From Roseobacter ponti (lineage in GTDB: Bacteria; Pseudomonadota; Alphaproteobacteria; Rhodobacterales; Rhodobacteraceae), in assembly GCF_012932215.1 (NCBI RefSeq), contig NZ_CP048788.1, positions 1,054,001 through 1,118,000 of the forward strand: DNA of 64,000 nt. The letters run 5' to 3'. The notes beneath the pieces are model-generated. The model did no database searches. It saw nothing but the letters and a program-made list of their open reading frames with translations, and was not told the origin of the DNA. A program made the translations under genes and the position numbers. Shown piece after piece: positions 1-9,126 of this stretch. The first letter of the stretch is position 1, and the number at the start of each line of letters is the position of its first letter.

Positions 1-1137
1 CGCGCACTGGCGATCCCGCTGGTGGTGCACGCAAGCCGCGTGACGACCGAAGCGCTGAACGGTGATCAGATCATGGTCGATGGTGAGCAGGGTATTGTGC
101 ATCTGCGCCCGGACGACACCGTCGTGACAGCCTTTCGAGACAAAATTGCGATGCTGGCGGAAGCGCAGGAGCGCTATGCCTCGATCCGGGACAAGCCCGC
201 CACAACGGCCTGCGGCAATACGGTCGGGCTCTTTATGAACGCGGGTCTGATGGCTGATCTGCCCTCGCTGCCGTCGTCCGGGGCTGAAGGGGTCGGGCTC
301 TTTCGCACTGAGCTGCAGTTTCTGGTGCGCAACCAGATGCCGCGACGGGGTGAGCTTGTCGCCCTTTACAAACGTGTTCTGGATGCTGCCGGTGGCAAGC
401 CTGTGGTCTTCCGCACGCTGGACATCGGGTCTGATAAAGTGCTGCCCTATATGAAGCCCAATGACGAGCCGAACCCGGCGCTCGGCTGGCGGGCGATCCG
501 GGTGGGCCTTGATAAGCCGGGGATTATGCGGATGCAGCTTCAGGCGCTGATCCGGGCGGCAGAAGGGCGGCCGCTGACGGTGATGTTCCCTTTCGTCGCA
601 CAGTTTGAGGAATACCGCGAAGCCCGCAGGCTCATGGAAAAAACCCTGCAGGCCGAAGAGCGCCTCGGCCATCCGCTGCCCGAAACAGTGAAAATCGGTG
701 CCATGCTTGAGACGCCGAGCCTCGGTTTCGCGCCGATGAAGTTTTTTGAAGAAGTCGATTTCCTGTCAATCGGCGGCAACGATCTGAAACAGTTTTTCTT
801 TGCGGCTGACCGGGAAAACGAACGTGTGCGGCGGCGCTATGACACGCTGAACGTCTCATTCCTGAGTTTTATCGAGAGTATCGTTGAGCGCTGCGACAAG
901 ACCGGAACACCGTTGTCATTTTGTGGTGAGGATGCGGGTCGCCCTGTCGAAGCCCTTTGTTTTGCTGCCATCGGGCTGCGGTCTCTGTCCATGCGGCCGG
1001 CGTCAATCGGCCCGGTCAAGAGCCTTCTGCGCCGGTCCGACCTCGGAGAAGTGCGCAAAGTCATTGCTGACGCACGTCATCGTGGCGGGATGTCAGTTCG
1101 CCCGGCTGTGATGGAATGGCTGCGCAATCAGGGGTAA
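1..1137 (+). CDS. ptsP: Phosphoenolpyruvate-protein phosphotransferase (nitrogen PTS enzyme I), 3' part
   Basis: The 5' end lies outside the window; the frame is open from base 1. PtsP autophosphorylates with PEP and passes phosphate to NPr (PtsO) in the regulatory nitrogen PTS of the cytoplasm. What is seen is the PEP-binding TIM barrel: GAEGVGLFRTE, FRTLDIGSDK, the metal-site segment LSIGGNDLKQFF (most family members have GTNDL), and the active-site cysteine in SFCGEDAG. The N-terminal GAF domain and phospho-histidine domain are not visible. The next gene is convergent and begins only four bases after the stop, so transcripts probably run into each other. The family call is firm; ptsP rather than a sugar-PTS ptsI is inferred from what is usual in Rhodobacteraceae. 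Confidence 0.9.
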   Translation, partial: RALAIPLVVHASRVTTEALNGDQIMVDGEQGIVHLRPDDTVVTAFRDKIAMLAEAQERYASIRDKPATTACGNTVGLFMNAGLMADLPSLPSSGAEGVGLFRTELQFLVRNQMPRRGELVALYKRVLDAAGGKPVVFRTLDIGSDKVLPYMKPNDEPNPALGWRAIRVGLDKPGIMRMQLQALIRAAEGRPLTVMFPFVAQFEEYREARRLMEKTLQAEERLGHPLPETVKIGAMLETPSLGFAPMKFFEEVDFLSIGGNDLKQFFFAADRENERVRRRYDTLNVSFLSFIESIVERCDKTGTPLSFCGEDAGRPVEALCFAAIGLRSLSMRPASIGPVKSLLRRSDLGEVRKVIADARHRGGMSVRPAVMEWLRNQG

Positions 1138-1141
1138 CGGT

Positions 1142-2062
1142 TCAGCCCGCTGCTGTGCCGCCATAGGTCTGCCGGAACATCCGGTCTCCCAGAAACGCAT
1201 TTGCCTCCCGTGTCACGCCGGCCATAAGATCGCTCACCGGGCTGCCTGTTACGTGGCTTGCAGTGAAGGCGATGGGCGGCAGATCGACCTCTGTGGGCAG
1301 AACAACGAGCCGTCCGTCCGCCAGTTCTTCGCGAATGACCGCTGCCGGGATCGCACAGATGCCAAAGCCTGCAACCGCCAGTCTGATAAGAGCGCCCAGT
1401 GACGACGAGGTCGACATGTCCAGCGTCGGCCGCGCATGCTGTGCGAGCATCTCACGCAGAAGCCGGCTGGGTTTGGTATTGTTTGCAAAGGTCAGAACGG
1501 GCTGTGCTGCGAGTTCTTCCACGCTCCACTTTTCCGACTTTCCCGCCAGGGAAGGGGTCGCCGCAAAGATCATGTCAAAGCTGCACAGTTCGCGGTTGGT
1601 GATGCTGGCCTCTGCAACAGGCCCCATCAGAAACGCCAGATCGATCTCGCGGGAGACCAGCGCATTTCGCAGACTGTCGGTGGAATCCACCATCAGATCA
1701 AAAGACAAGCCCTGGCGGGTGTCACTGAGCAGGCTCAGAAAATCCGGCAGCCAGGTGGCCACGATGGTCTCTGATGCCCCCAGACGGATCGACTGTTTGA
1801 CATTGGTCTGACCGCTGAAAGCCTCCAGAACATTCTGCTCAAGCGCCATGTACCGTCGCGCCAGCGGCAAAAGGCGCCGCCCCGAGGGCGTCAGCCCGGC
1901 GTGGCGGGCTCCACGCAGAAAAACTGTGGTGCCGAGGTCCTGCTCCAGCATCTGAATGCGTGCGCTGACAGCGGGCTGAGACAGATTGAGCTTCATAGCC
2001 GCTGCGCGGAAACTGCGCAGGGTGGCAATCCAGTAAAAGGTATCGAGATTCCTGATCCGCAT
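1142..2062 (-). CDS. LysR-family transcriptional regulator
   Basis: A DNA-binding regulator of 307 residues, normal for LysR proteins. The N-terminal winged helix-turn-helix covers roughly residues 1-60 (SFRAAAMKLNLSQPAVSARI), followed by a substrate-binding domain to the C terminus. I chose the ATG at 2062 because it has a good ribosome site (GGAG six bases upstream) and gives the standard LysR start MRIRNLDTFYW; the frame extends 17 codons further upstream without such a site. It is divergent from the DUF1445-TRAP genes across 130 bases, the usual arrangement for a LysR protein that controls its neighbour. That it controls the TRAP operon is inference from position. Confidence 0.9.
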   Translation of the reverse strand: MRIRNLDTFYWIATLRSFRAAAMKLNLSQPAVSARIQMLEQDLGTTVFLRGARHAGLTPSGRRLLPLARRYMALEQNVLEAFSGQTNVKQSIRLGASETIVATWLPDFLSLLSDTRQGLSFDLMVDSTDSLRNALVSREIDLAFLMGPVAEASITNRELCSFDMIFAATPSLAGKSEKWSVEELAAQPVLTFANNTKPSRLLREMLAQHARPTLDMSTSSSLGALIRLAVAGFGICAIPAAVIREELADGRLVVLPTEVDLPPIAFTASHVTGSPVSDLMAGVTREANAFLGDRMFRQTYGGTAAG

Positions 2063-2192
2063 CCTGATCTCCGTTTTAAGATAAAAAATTTCTATTAAAA
2101 TCCTTCTAAACATTCAATTTGACTGTATCCACCAGACGCGGGAGTGTCGGCTGGTGGAACGTATTCCGCAAAGCTGACGCCGGGGGGCTCAT

Positions 2193-3011
2193 GTGTCTGT
2201 CAAGGAAAGCCTGAAAGATCTGGATGTTCATGCGCTGCGCCGGCTGATCCGTGCTGGCGGCTATGCCCGTCATACGGCGGGTCTTGCTGCGGGCAGGCTG
2301 CAGTGCAATCTGGCAATCCTGCCGGAGGCATATGCTGCTGATTTCATCAGCTTTTGCGAACTGAACCCCAAGCCCTGTCCGATTGTGGCCGTGAGTGAGC
2401 CCGGGAACCCGGCGCTGCCTGATCTTGGCGCAGACATCGACATACGCACGGATGTGCCGCGCTACCGGCTGTTTCGCAACGGTGTCTTTGACGAGGAAGT
2501 GACGGATATTTCTACCTGCTGGCAGGACGATTTCGTGACCGTGGCGCTGGGATGTTCCTTTACGTTTGAAAATGCGCTTATGGCGCAGGGGATCGCGGTC
2601 AAACATATCGATCTCGATCAGACGGTGCCGATGTATCGCAGCGATATCGCACTTGCTCCCGCTGGTCCTTTTAGTGGTGAGATGGTCGTAACCATGCGGC
2701 CGATCCCGGAAGCGCGGGTGCAGGACGCCTGGGAGATCAGCGCCCGCTACCCCCACGCGCACGGCGCACCCATTGGCTCAGGACCGTCAGCCGGCATCGG
2801 CATCGCCGACCTTCAGAAGCCTGACTGGGGGGACCCTGTTGAGGTCTCTGACGGTGAGGTTCCGGTCTACTGGGCGTGCGGTGTGACGCCGCAAAACGTT
2901 CTGATGAAAGCTGCAATTCCGTTCTGCATCACCCATGCACCGGGTCATATGCTGGTCGCGGACGTGGCCGAGGATGCGGATATTCCTGTCTTCAAAGCAC
3001 ACCAACACTGA
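2193..3011 (+). CDS. DUF1445 family protein (putative hydro-lyase)
   Basis: A 272-residue cytoplasmic protein that matches the DUF1445/YcsI family, annotated as putative hydro-lyase and related by some authors to D-glutamate cyclase. Family-like segments include LAILPEAYAADFISFC near residue 50, VTVALGCSFTFENAL near 120, and VYWACGVTPQNV near 235. Length agrees with the family. The start is a GTG preceded by a G-rich stretch, because the ATG two bases upstream is in another frame. It lies 24 bases before the TRAP binding protein and is divergent from a LysR regulator, so the enzyme probably acts on what the TRAP system imports, perhaps a hydroxy or amino dicarboxylic acid. Substrate is unknown. 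Confidence 0.85.
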   Translation: MSVKESLKDLDVHALRRLIRAGGYARHTAGLAAGRLQCNLAILPEAYAADFISFCELNPKPCPIVAVSEPGNPALPDLGADIDIRTDVPRYRLFRNGVFDEEVTDISTCWQDDFVTVALGCSFTFENALMAQGIAVKHIDLDQTVPMYRSDIALAPAGPFSGEMVVTMRPIPEARVQDAWEISARYPHAHGAPIGSGPSAGIGIADLQKPDWGDPVEVSDGEVPVYWACGVTPQNVLMKAAIPFCITHAPGHMLVADVAEDADIPVFKAHQH

Positions 3012-3035
3012 ACAAAATCCAACAAGGAGTTAATC

Positions 3036-4067
3036 ATGCGCAAGACACTTACCCTTATGGCCGCGACAACCGCGCTGGCCGCCCCGGCAATGGCCGAAAC
3101 ACTGTCTGTTGTGGGCAGCTGGTCGAGCCTGCCGCTGCACCAGCAATATGAGGCACCGTTCTGGAGCGAGACCCTGCCGGCCGCCTCGGATGGCAAGCTG
3201 ACCGTTGAGCTGACCACGCATAACCAGATGGGCCTTGGCCTTGGTGACATTTACCCGCTGCTGGGGCAAGGGGTCTATGACGTCGCTATGACCGTTGCGG
3301 ATTATGCCGTTGCTGATGCGCCCGAACTGGAAGGGCTGGATGTTCCGTTGCTGGCGCTGACCGCGGATGAAGCCCGTGCGATGGTTGATGCGGCCCGACC
3401 GATGGTTGCCGATATCTATCGTGACCGGTTCAACGCACAGGTACTTGCGATCGCGCCTTATCCGCCGCAGGTGGTTTTCTGCAACCATGAGATTGCCGGG
3501 CTCGACGATCTGCAGGGCCTGAAAGTCCGTGCATCCGGCCGGATGACTGCCAAGCTGCTCGAAGCGCTGGGGGCTGAGGGCGTGAACGTTTCCTTCTCCG
3601 AAGTGCCGGGCGCGTTGCAGAACGGTGTGGTCGACTGCGCCGTCACCGGTGCGGGCTCGGGTTACAGCGCCGGCTGGTGGGAGGTTTCAACGCACCTCAT
3701 GCCGTTGCCGCTGGGTGGCTGGGATTCGGTGGTCACAGCGATGAACCTCGACAAATGGAACGGTCTGGATGCGGCGACCCGGGAGCTCATTGCAGCCGAA
3801 GTCAAAACCAGCTTTGAGGATCCTGCATGGGCCAGCGCGCAGACAGCACTGGTCGACGATATTTCCTGCCTGACCGGAAACGGTGACTGCCCCGCTGGTG
3901 AGAGCCGTTCGATGGTTCTGGTTGAGGCCTCGGACGCTGATTTTGCCAAAGCCCGTGAGATTCTGACCACTGAAGTGCTGCCTGACTGGGCCGAGCGTGC
4001 CGGCGGCGACTGGGCTCAGCGCTGGAACGCATCCGTCGGTCAGGTTGTCGGCGTCGAAATCAAATAA
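3036..4067 (+). CDS. TRAP transporter periplasmic solute-binding protein (DctP family)
   Basis: Periplasmic receptor of a tripartite ATP-independent periplasmic importer; it captures an organic acid and delivers it to the DctQM membrane pair. A Sec signal peptide with cleavage after AMA (about residue 20) is evident, then a DctP fold with LKVRASGRMTAKLLEALGAE around residue 165, the region that holds the conserved carboxylate-binding arginine. 343 residues is normal. The start ATG follows a strong AAGGAG site. First of three genes ordered P-Q-M. Ligand cannot be read from sequence; the upstream DUF1445 enzyme is the only hint. Confidence 0.92.
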   Translation: MRKTLTLMAATTALAAPAMAETLSVVGSWSSLPLHQQYEAPFWSETLPAASDGKLTVELTTHNQMGLGLGDIYPLLGQGVYDVAMTVADYAVADAPELEGLDVPLLALTADEARAMVDAARPMVADIYRDRFNAQVLAIAPYPPQVVFCNHEIAGLDDLQGLKVRASGRMTAKLLEALGAEGVNVSFSEVPGALQNGVVDCAVTGAGSGYSAGWWEVSTHLMPLPLGGWDSVVTAMNLDKWNGLDAATRELIAAEVKTSFEDPAWASAQTALVDDISCLTGNGDCPAGESRSMVLVEASDADFAKAREILTTEVLPDWAERAGGDWAQRWNASVGQVVGVEIK

Positions 4068-4093
4068 GTCTCTTCCGGGGAGAAAGATCTCAG

Positions 4094-4642
4094 ATGGAAC
4101 AGAAAGTTATCAACGCGTTGCGCCGGATTAACCGGGCCGTGGCCCTGATCGTGGGGATCATGCTTTTTGCCTGCGCCGGCATTGTGTTGCTTGATATTAT
4201 TCTGCGCCGTCTGGGGTCTTCTCTGGGGGGAACGGACGAGATCAGCGGCTATGTCATGGCCATCGCCACCTCGTGGGGCATGGCGTTTACGCTCCTTGAA
4301 CTGGGTCATGTGCGCATCGACCTTTTGCGCGCCAGAGCGGGAGCGTTTGTCCGCTCGCTGTTTGACGTCTTCTCCATGGTCGTGCTCAGCGCGGTGATCG
4401 TGATGATCGCTGTTAAAGCCTGGCCTGTGGTGGAGCGTTCGCTGAGCAACGGGTCGCGGGCGAACACGCCGCTCGAAACGCCACTGGTCTGGGTGCAGAC
4501 ACCCTGGTTTGCGGGCTGGGTGTGGTTTTCTGTGGTCTCCTGCGTGATGACCCTCGTCGCGCTGTCGCTGACGCTCAAAGGGCGCCACGGCGAGGTTGAA
4601 ACGGCCGTCGGTGCTTTTGCTGAACAGGATATGCTGCAATGA
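4094..4642 (+). CDS. TRAP transporter small permease (DctQ family)
   Basis: Small inner-membrane subunit of the TRAP importer, 182 residues with four hydrophobic segments (about residues 15-40, 50-75, 90-115 and 135-160). The family's typical central part is seen as EISGYVMAIATSWGMAFTL followed by LGHVRIDLL. It starts 26 bases after the binding protein gene and its stop overlaps the start of the large permease by four bases (ATGA), so the two permease subunits are translationally coupled. Confidence 0.9.
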   Translation: MEQKVINALRRINRAVALIVGIMLFACAGIVLLDIILRRLGSSLGGTDEISGYVMAIATSWGMAFTLLELGHVRIDLLRARAGAFVRSLFDVFSMVVLSAVIVMIAVKAWPVVERSLSNGSRANTPLETPLVWVQTPWFAGWVWFSVVSCVMTLVALSLTLKGRHGEVETAVGAFAEQDMLQ

Positions 4643-5922
4643 TCGGGTCTGTCGCTGCGGGACTGCTGGGCCTGCTTACACTGTCGATCCCGGTGGGGAT
4701 TGTGCTCTTTCTGCTCGGCTTCGGGGTGGATACGTTCTTTTCGTCTTTCCCGTTGACGCGGGGCCTTGGCAACATGGTCTGGTCGGCGTCAAACTCCGCA
4801 ACGCTGATCGCGATTCCCTTCTTTGTTCTGCTCGGCGAAATACTGGTACGCAGCGGTGTGGCCACCCGTACCTATGCAGCGCTCGACCGGTGGGTCAGCT
4901 GGCTGCCCGGGGGACTTGTGCACGCTAATATCGCCACGGCCACTATGTTTTCCGCGACCTCCGGGTCATCCGTCGCCACAGCAGCGACTGTTGCGACTGT
5001 CGCGATGCCGCAGGCGGAAAAACTGGGATATGATCCGCGGCTCTTTTCCGGCGCCATTGCGGCCGGCGGCACGCTCGGGATTATGATCCCGCCGTCTATT
5101 AACCTCATCGTTTATGGCTTTCTGACGCAGTCCTCGATCCCGCAGCTATTCCTCGCGGGCCTGTTGCCCGGCCTTGGCCTCGCCCTCGCGTTCATGGTGA
5201 TTACTGTTCTGCTGTGCATGCTCAGGCCGTCGCTGGGCGGAGTGCGCCGCACCTTTCCGCTGGCGCAGATGATGCGGGCGCTGGTCGATCTTGTTCCGAT
5301 CCTGCTGCTCTTCGGCCTGATCGTCGGTTCGATTTACAAAGGCTGGGCCACACCGACAGAAGCGGCCTCAGTGGGCGTGGCCGGCGCGCTGCTGATCGCG
5401 TTCTTTTTCGGAGGTGTGTCGTTCGGTATGCTGGGGCAAAGCGTGCTCGGGACCGTTAAAATAACTTCAATGATTATGCTGATCGTGATCGGCGCGTCAT
5501 TTCTCAATTTCACGCTCGCCTCCGCCGGGCTGGGGCGTGAGTTGACGGACTTTATGAATGGTCTCGGACTGACACCTCTGGGTACAATCATGGTGGTTGT
5601 GGTCCTCTATATCGTGCTCGGTTTTTTCATCGAGACCCTGTCGCTCATGGTGGTGACCATTCCGATTATCGTGCCGCTTGTGGTTGCGCAGGGGTATGAT
5701 CCGATCTGGTTCGGGATCCTGATGATCGTGCTGATCGAGATGGCACTGATCACGCCGCCGGTCGGGCTGAACCTCTATGTGGTCCAGGGAGCCCGTAAAT
5801 CGGGTACGTTGTCCGAGGTCATGGTGGGCACAATTCCGTATGTGGTCGCGATGCTTGTGATGGTCTTTGCGCTGATCGCCTTTCCGTCGATCGCATTGTT
5901 TCTGCCGCAGGCATTGCAATAA
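4639..5922 (+). CDS. TRAP transporter large permease (DctM family)
   Basis: Large membrane subunit, 427 residues and about twelve transmembrane segments, which carries substrate coupled to sodium entry. Family signatures are visible: FSATSGSSVATAATVATVAMP near residue 105, GTLGIMIPPSINLIVYG near 150, and the late helix VLIEMALITPPVGLNLYVVQ near 370. The ATGA overlap with the small permease sets the start. It is the last gene of the operon; I see no clear terminator before the convergent sensor kinase gene. Confidence 0.93.
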   Translation: MIGSVAAGLLGLLTLSIPVGIVLFLLGFGVDTFFSSFPLTRGLGNMVWSASNSATLIAIPFFVLLGEILVRSGVATRTYAALDRWVSWLPGGLVHANIATATMFSATSGSSVATAATVATVAMPQAEKLGYDPRLFSGAIAAGGTLGIMIPPSINLIVYGFLTQSSIPQLFLAGLLPGLGLALAFMVITVLLCMLRPSLGGVRRTFPLAQMMRALVDLVPILLLFGLIVGSIYKGWATPTEAASVGVAGALLIAFFFGGVSFGMLGQSVLGTVKITSMIMLIVIGASFLNFTLASAGLGRELTDFMNGLGLTPLGTIMVVVVLYIVLGFFIETLSLMVVTIPIIVPLVVAQGYDPIWFGILMIVLIEMALITPPVGLNLYVVQGARKSGTLSEVMVGTIPYVVAMLVMVFALIAFPSIALFLPQALQ

Positions 5923-6168
5923 ATGCATTGATTTTCTGCTCGGGTGCTTCCGCCATCCGGATGAAAGTTGCGATGCATCGGGTGTGCTGATTGTTTCGGA
6001 TGCCGGCGTCCTGCAGGCACTGGCGTTCAGCTGCGAAACCAGATCTGTGCCTGTCACTGCTGTCCGGCCTTCGGGCGGTTACAGACAGGGCAAAGCGCTA
6101 GCGCGCGCAAAAGCTGTAATTCCGCCGCCACCGGTAAGTATTTTGATGCTCTTAAAGGATGGCCGGGC

Positions 6169-8511
6169 TCACGCAGCCTGTTGATTGCCTGTATGCGTTT
6201 GTACCGGTGGTTTTGGCCACTCCACAAAAAAACGACACCCGTTACCCGGCGAAGATTCCAGCGAAATACGTCCCCCGGCGAGCGTGACGGTTTTCTGAAC
6301 AATCGCGAGCCCCATGCCGCTGCCCTCCACTTCATCGCGTGGTCTGAGTGTTTGAAACATCCCGAAAATGCGCTCGTGATATCTCGGGTCAATGCCTGGA
6401 CCGTCGTCTTCCACGCAAAAAAGATGCGCCTCACCTTTTTCCCTGACTGACAGTCGGATGGTGCCACAGGGCTTCTCCGCGTGCTTCACGGAATTTCGCA
6501 CAAGGTTGAGAAGAACCGTCAGCAGCGGCGTTGCGTTGACATGCACACTATCGAGGCTCTGGTCCAGTATCACGGTGAAGCTTTCCGGCACGGCAGCAAG
6601 ATCAATCACCTCAGTCGCCAGTTGCCTGCCGGAGACAAGGCGCAATCCGGTTTCGTTGCGATCGATCCTTGCGTGCTCCAGCAGATCGTGAAGCAGCATC
6701 GACATGCGGCTCACCCGGTTGCGCAGCAGATCGAAACTTTCACGGGATTCGTCGGTCAGTACCGGGCCCAGATCTTCTTCAATCCACTGCGACGTCTGCT
6801 CGATGGCAAGCAGTGGCGCCTTCAGATCGTGAGACGCGATATAGGCAAATGCATCCAGCTCGCTGTTGGAACGTGCGAGATCCGCATTGGTGATTTCAAG
6901 CTGCGCCACAAGTTCTTTTGCTTTGCGCGTGTGAGCCATCTCGATTTCGACAAGGCGCTGGTTCTGCGCTGCATCCCGCTGGTGCAGCAATCTGGCCCGG
7001 TGCTGAAGTGCTGCGTAGGCGCCAAGCACCAGCAGACCCGCAAGAGTCGCGATGGCGATCTGTGAGATCCGCTGATCGGAAATCAGCGGTTTTGGTCCGA
7101 ACCATTCCAGCTGCAGGTCACGGTATTCATCGGACGCAAGATACCCGGGTATCACGACGTTCAGTCTCTCGCGCACGTCACCAAGTCCAAAGCGGAGCGC
7201 CGGTGCGCGCTGCCCGGAGAAAAGCGGGGGTCGGACTTCCTGCGTCACACCCTCGAGGCCACCTTCTCTGGCGGCGGTCCGCAGGACGCTGGCGATGTTG
7301 ACTGCGGCACGAATTTCACCTGCCGCCAGCGCACCCATCATGCCGGGGACGTCTGAAAAAATCACAAGATCAATGCCTTCTGTGGCTTCCAGCCTGCGCC
7401 GGGCGATATTGACCTCTACTGCTCCGACCCGTTCGCCGGCCAGATCCTCCAGCGACTGCGGCCGGAAGACGTCATCCGCCCTGACGAATGCCGAGAGGGT
7501 GTATTCGCTCGTTGGCAGTGCAAAATCCATCCGGCGTGCGCGTTCAGGCGTCACACCAGCCTGAGGAAGGATGTCGTAGGTTCCGGCGCGGGGACCGGCG
7601 CCAAAGGCGTCGCTGGTGATCGGGACAAAGCGCAGCGAGAGACCGGCACGTTCTCCCAGAGCACGCAGCGCTTCAACGGAAAACCCGGTAAGGGTGCCGT
7701 TTTCTCTGATCACCTGAAAGGGCGGAAAATGGGTCACGCCGACGGTCAGCAGATCCGGTGCCCCTGAGGTTGGTACCAGCCCCCACTGCTGTCGCAGAAA
7801 TTCAAGCTCACCCGACGCGTTGAGGTCAGACAGTGCGGCATTTATAAGGGGCATGAGTTCTGCCCGGGAGCCATGCAGCGCAACAGCGCGGTCAAAGGTC
7901 TGAAGGGGCCCGTTGACGGAAGCGACCCTGTGGTCAATCCGTTTCAGGCGCAGATTGTGGAAAAACGGATCGCCGATCACAACCAGTGCATCCGTCAGTC
8001 CGGCGAGCAGCGCATGCAGACCATCAGGGCCGCTTTCATGAGGGATAATGTGGTGGCCGGCGAGCTTGTCGCGGGCAGTGAAGGTCATCCGCCGGCTTTC
8101 AATCACACCTATGCGTTTTACACCGCCGTCATCCAGGTCGAAGCCTGCGCGGTCTTCGGTCCGCACGACCAGGTAATGTGCGGATTGCGCGACAGGCTCA
8201 GAATATATGTTCGTCGCACTGAGAATACCGAGACGGGTGACACCCGCAAGCATTTGGACTTCGCCATTCGCCTGGGCACTGATCGCATCCCACATAGTGG
8301 CATAGCGCACAAACTCTATATCAAGACCCGCACGGTCGGCAATTCGGGTGGCCAGATTCCCGAAAAATCCGTCAGGGGTGTCGGTTCCTGTTTCCTCATA
8401 AAGACTGGGTACAGGGGCCCAGCCCACAAAGACCGCTTCGGCCTGCGCGGAAAGCCCGGCGAAGGCTGCGCAAATGGCAAAGGTGACCTGGCGAAGGGTC
8501 GGAAATGGCAT
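6169..8511 (-). CDS. Sensor histidine kinase with two tandem periplasmic solute-binding domains
   Basis: A 780-residue hybrid-free kinase of the BvgS/EvgS sensory type. After a signal sequence come two SBP_bac_3 Venus-flytrap domains (about 25-245 and 255-475), one membrane segment (IAIATLAGLLVLGAYAAL), a coiled linker, a HisKA domain with the phospho-accepting histidine in YIASHDLKAPL (near residue 558), and an ATPase domain with the N box (LLNLVRNSVKHA), G1 (VEDDGPGID), F (IFGMFQTL) and G2 (GSGMGLAIVQK) motifs. There is no PAS, receiver or Hpt domain, unlike BvgS, and no response regulator lies in the window. I chose ATG 8511 over GTG 8520 because an AAGAG stretch sits upstream. It probably senses an amino acid or organic acid. 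Confidence 0.9.
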   Translation of the reverse strand: MPFPTLRQVTFAICAAFAGLSAQAEAVFVGWAPVPSLYEETGTDTPDGFFGNLATRIADRAGLDIEFVRYATMWDAISAQANGEVQMLAGVTRLGILSATNIYSEPVAQSAHYLVVRTEDRAGFDLDDGGVKRIGVIESRRMTFTARDKLAGHHIIPHESGPDGLHALLAGLTDALVVIGDPFFHNLRLKRIDHRVASVNGPLQTFDRAVALHGSRAELMPLINAALSDLNASGELEFLRQQWGLVPTSGAPDLLTVGVTHFPPFQVIRENGTLTGFSVEALRALGERAGLSLRFVPITSDAFGAGPRAGTYDILPQAGVTPERARRMDFALPTSEYTLSAFVRADDVFRPQSLEDLAGERVGAVEVNIARRRLEATEGIDLVIFSDVPGMMGALAAGEIRAAVNIASVLRTAAREGGLEGVTQEVRPPLFSGQRAPALRFGLGDVRERLNVVIPGYLASDEYRDLQLEWFGPKPLISDQRISQIAIATLAGLLVLGAYAALQHRARLLHQRDAAQNQRLVEIEMAHTRKAKELVAQLEITNADLARSNSELDAFAYIASHDLKAPLLAIEQTSQWIEEDLGPVLTDESRESFDLLRNRVSRMSMLLHDLLEHARIDRNETGLRLVSGRQLATEVIDLAAVPESFTVILDQSLDSVHVNATPLLTVLLNLVRNSVKHAEKPCGTIRLSVREKGEAHLFCVEDDGPGIDPRYHERIFGMFQTLRPRDEVEGSGMGLAIVQKTVTLAGGRISLESSPGNGCRFFVEWPKPPVQTHTGNQQAA

Positions 8512-8739
8512 ATCGGTCACTCTTACGCGATTTACAGGTCACAGGGTGACGACTGTAGCGGCCCGTGATTGCAAAATGATTAAACCGTGCGGGACCGGTC
8601 CCGGGGGATGTCGTTTCAGGACCGCAGGCAGGTCGTGTCCGTGACGCGCCTTTCGCCACATCGGATGTGCCCGGAGTGATACAGACAAAGCTCAACATCA
8701 TCTGTAGTGCGGGACGTGAAAACGGGGCCGCGTCGTTGT

Positions 8740-8937
8740 TCAGCGCTGTAACGCAGGCTCGACAATCGGGCTTTCCGCAACGACGGTGCTGGCGCAGATG
8801 CCGGTGCCCTCGATTTCGACCCCGCTGGTCTCGCCCGGGCGCAACCAGCGGGGTGGCGTTTTCGCATGACCCACACCCGGCGCAATCAGGTCACCAGGGG
8901 TAAAGGCCTTATAGTCAAAAAAAGTGAACGCCGGGCT
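8740..8937 (-). pseudogene. 3' remnant of a fumarylacetoacetate hydrolase-family gene
   Basis: Reading the minus strand gives about 65 codons with the typical C-terminal end of the FAH family: FTPGDLIAPG, then GVGHAKTPPRWLRPGE, then VEIEGTG, and a stop at 8740. No start codon exists in this frame; it is closed by a stop at 8938-8940. Just upstream (about 8900-8998) another frame reads FGKEIKLVRQTTGKDHSPD, which may be the preceding part after a frameshift. The fragment lies downstream of, and in the same direction as, the molybdenum hydroxylase operon, so it may be the decayed last gene of that operon. An intact FAH-family gene exists at 18489-19175. Confidence 0.6.
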
Positions 8938-9126
8938 TCAGGATCCGGTGAGTGGTCTTTTCCAGTCGTTTGCCTGACCAGTTTGATCTCCTTGCCGAAC
9001 CATTAAGCAAAGGTATCGAGAATCGGCCCGGTTATCCGCCGTCAAAAGCATGCGCGTGACCCGTTATAACTCCATTCGGACAGCGCTCAGATTGCCCGTT
9101 CATCCGGCAGCCGACAGAGTTTTACT

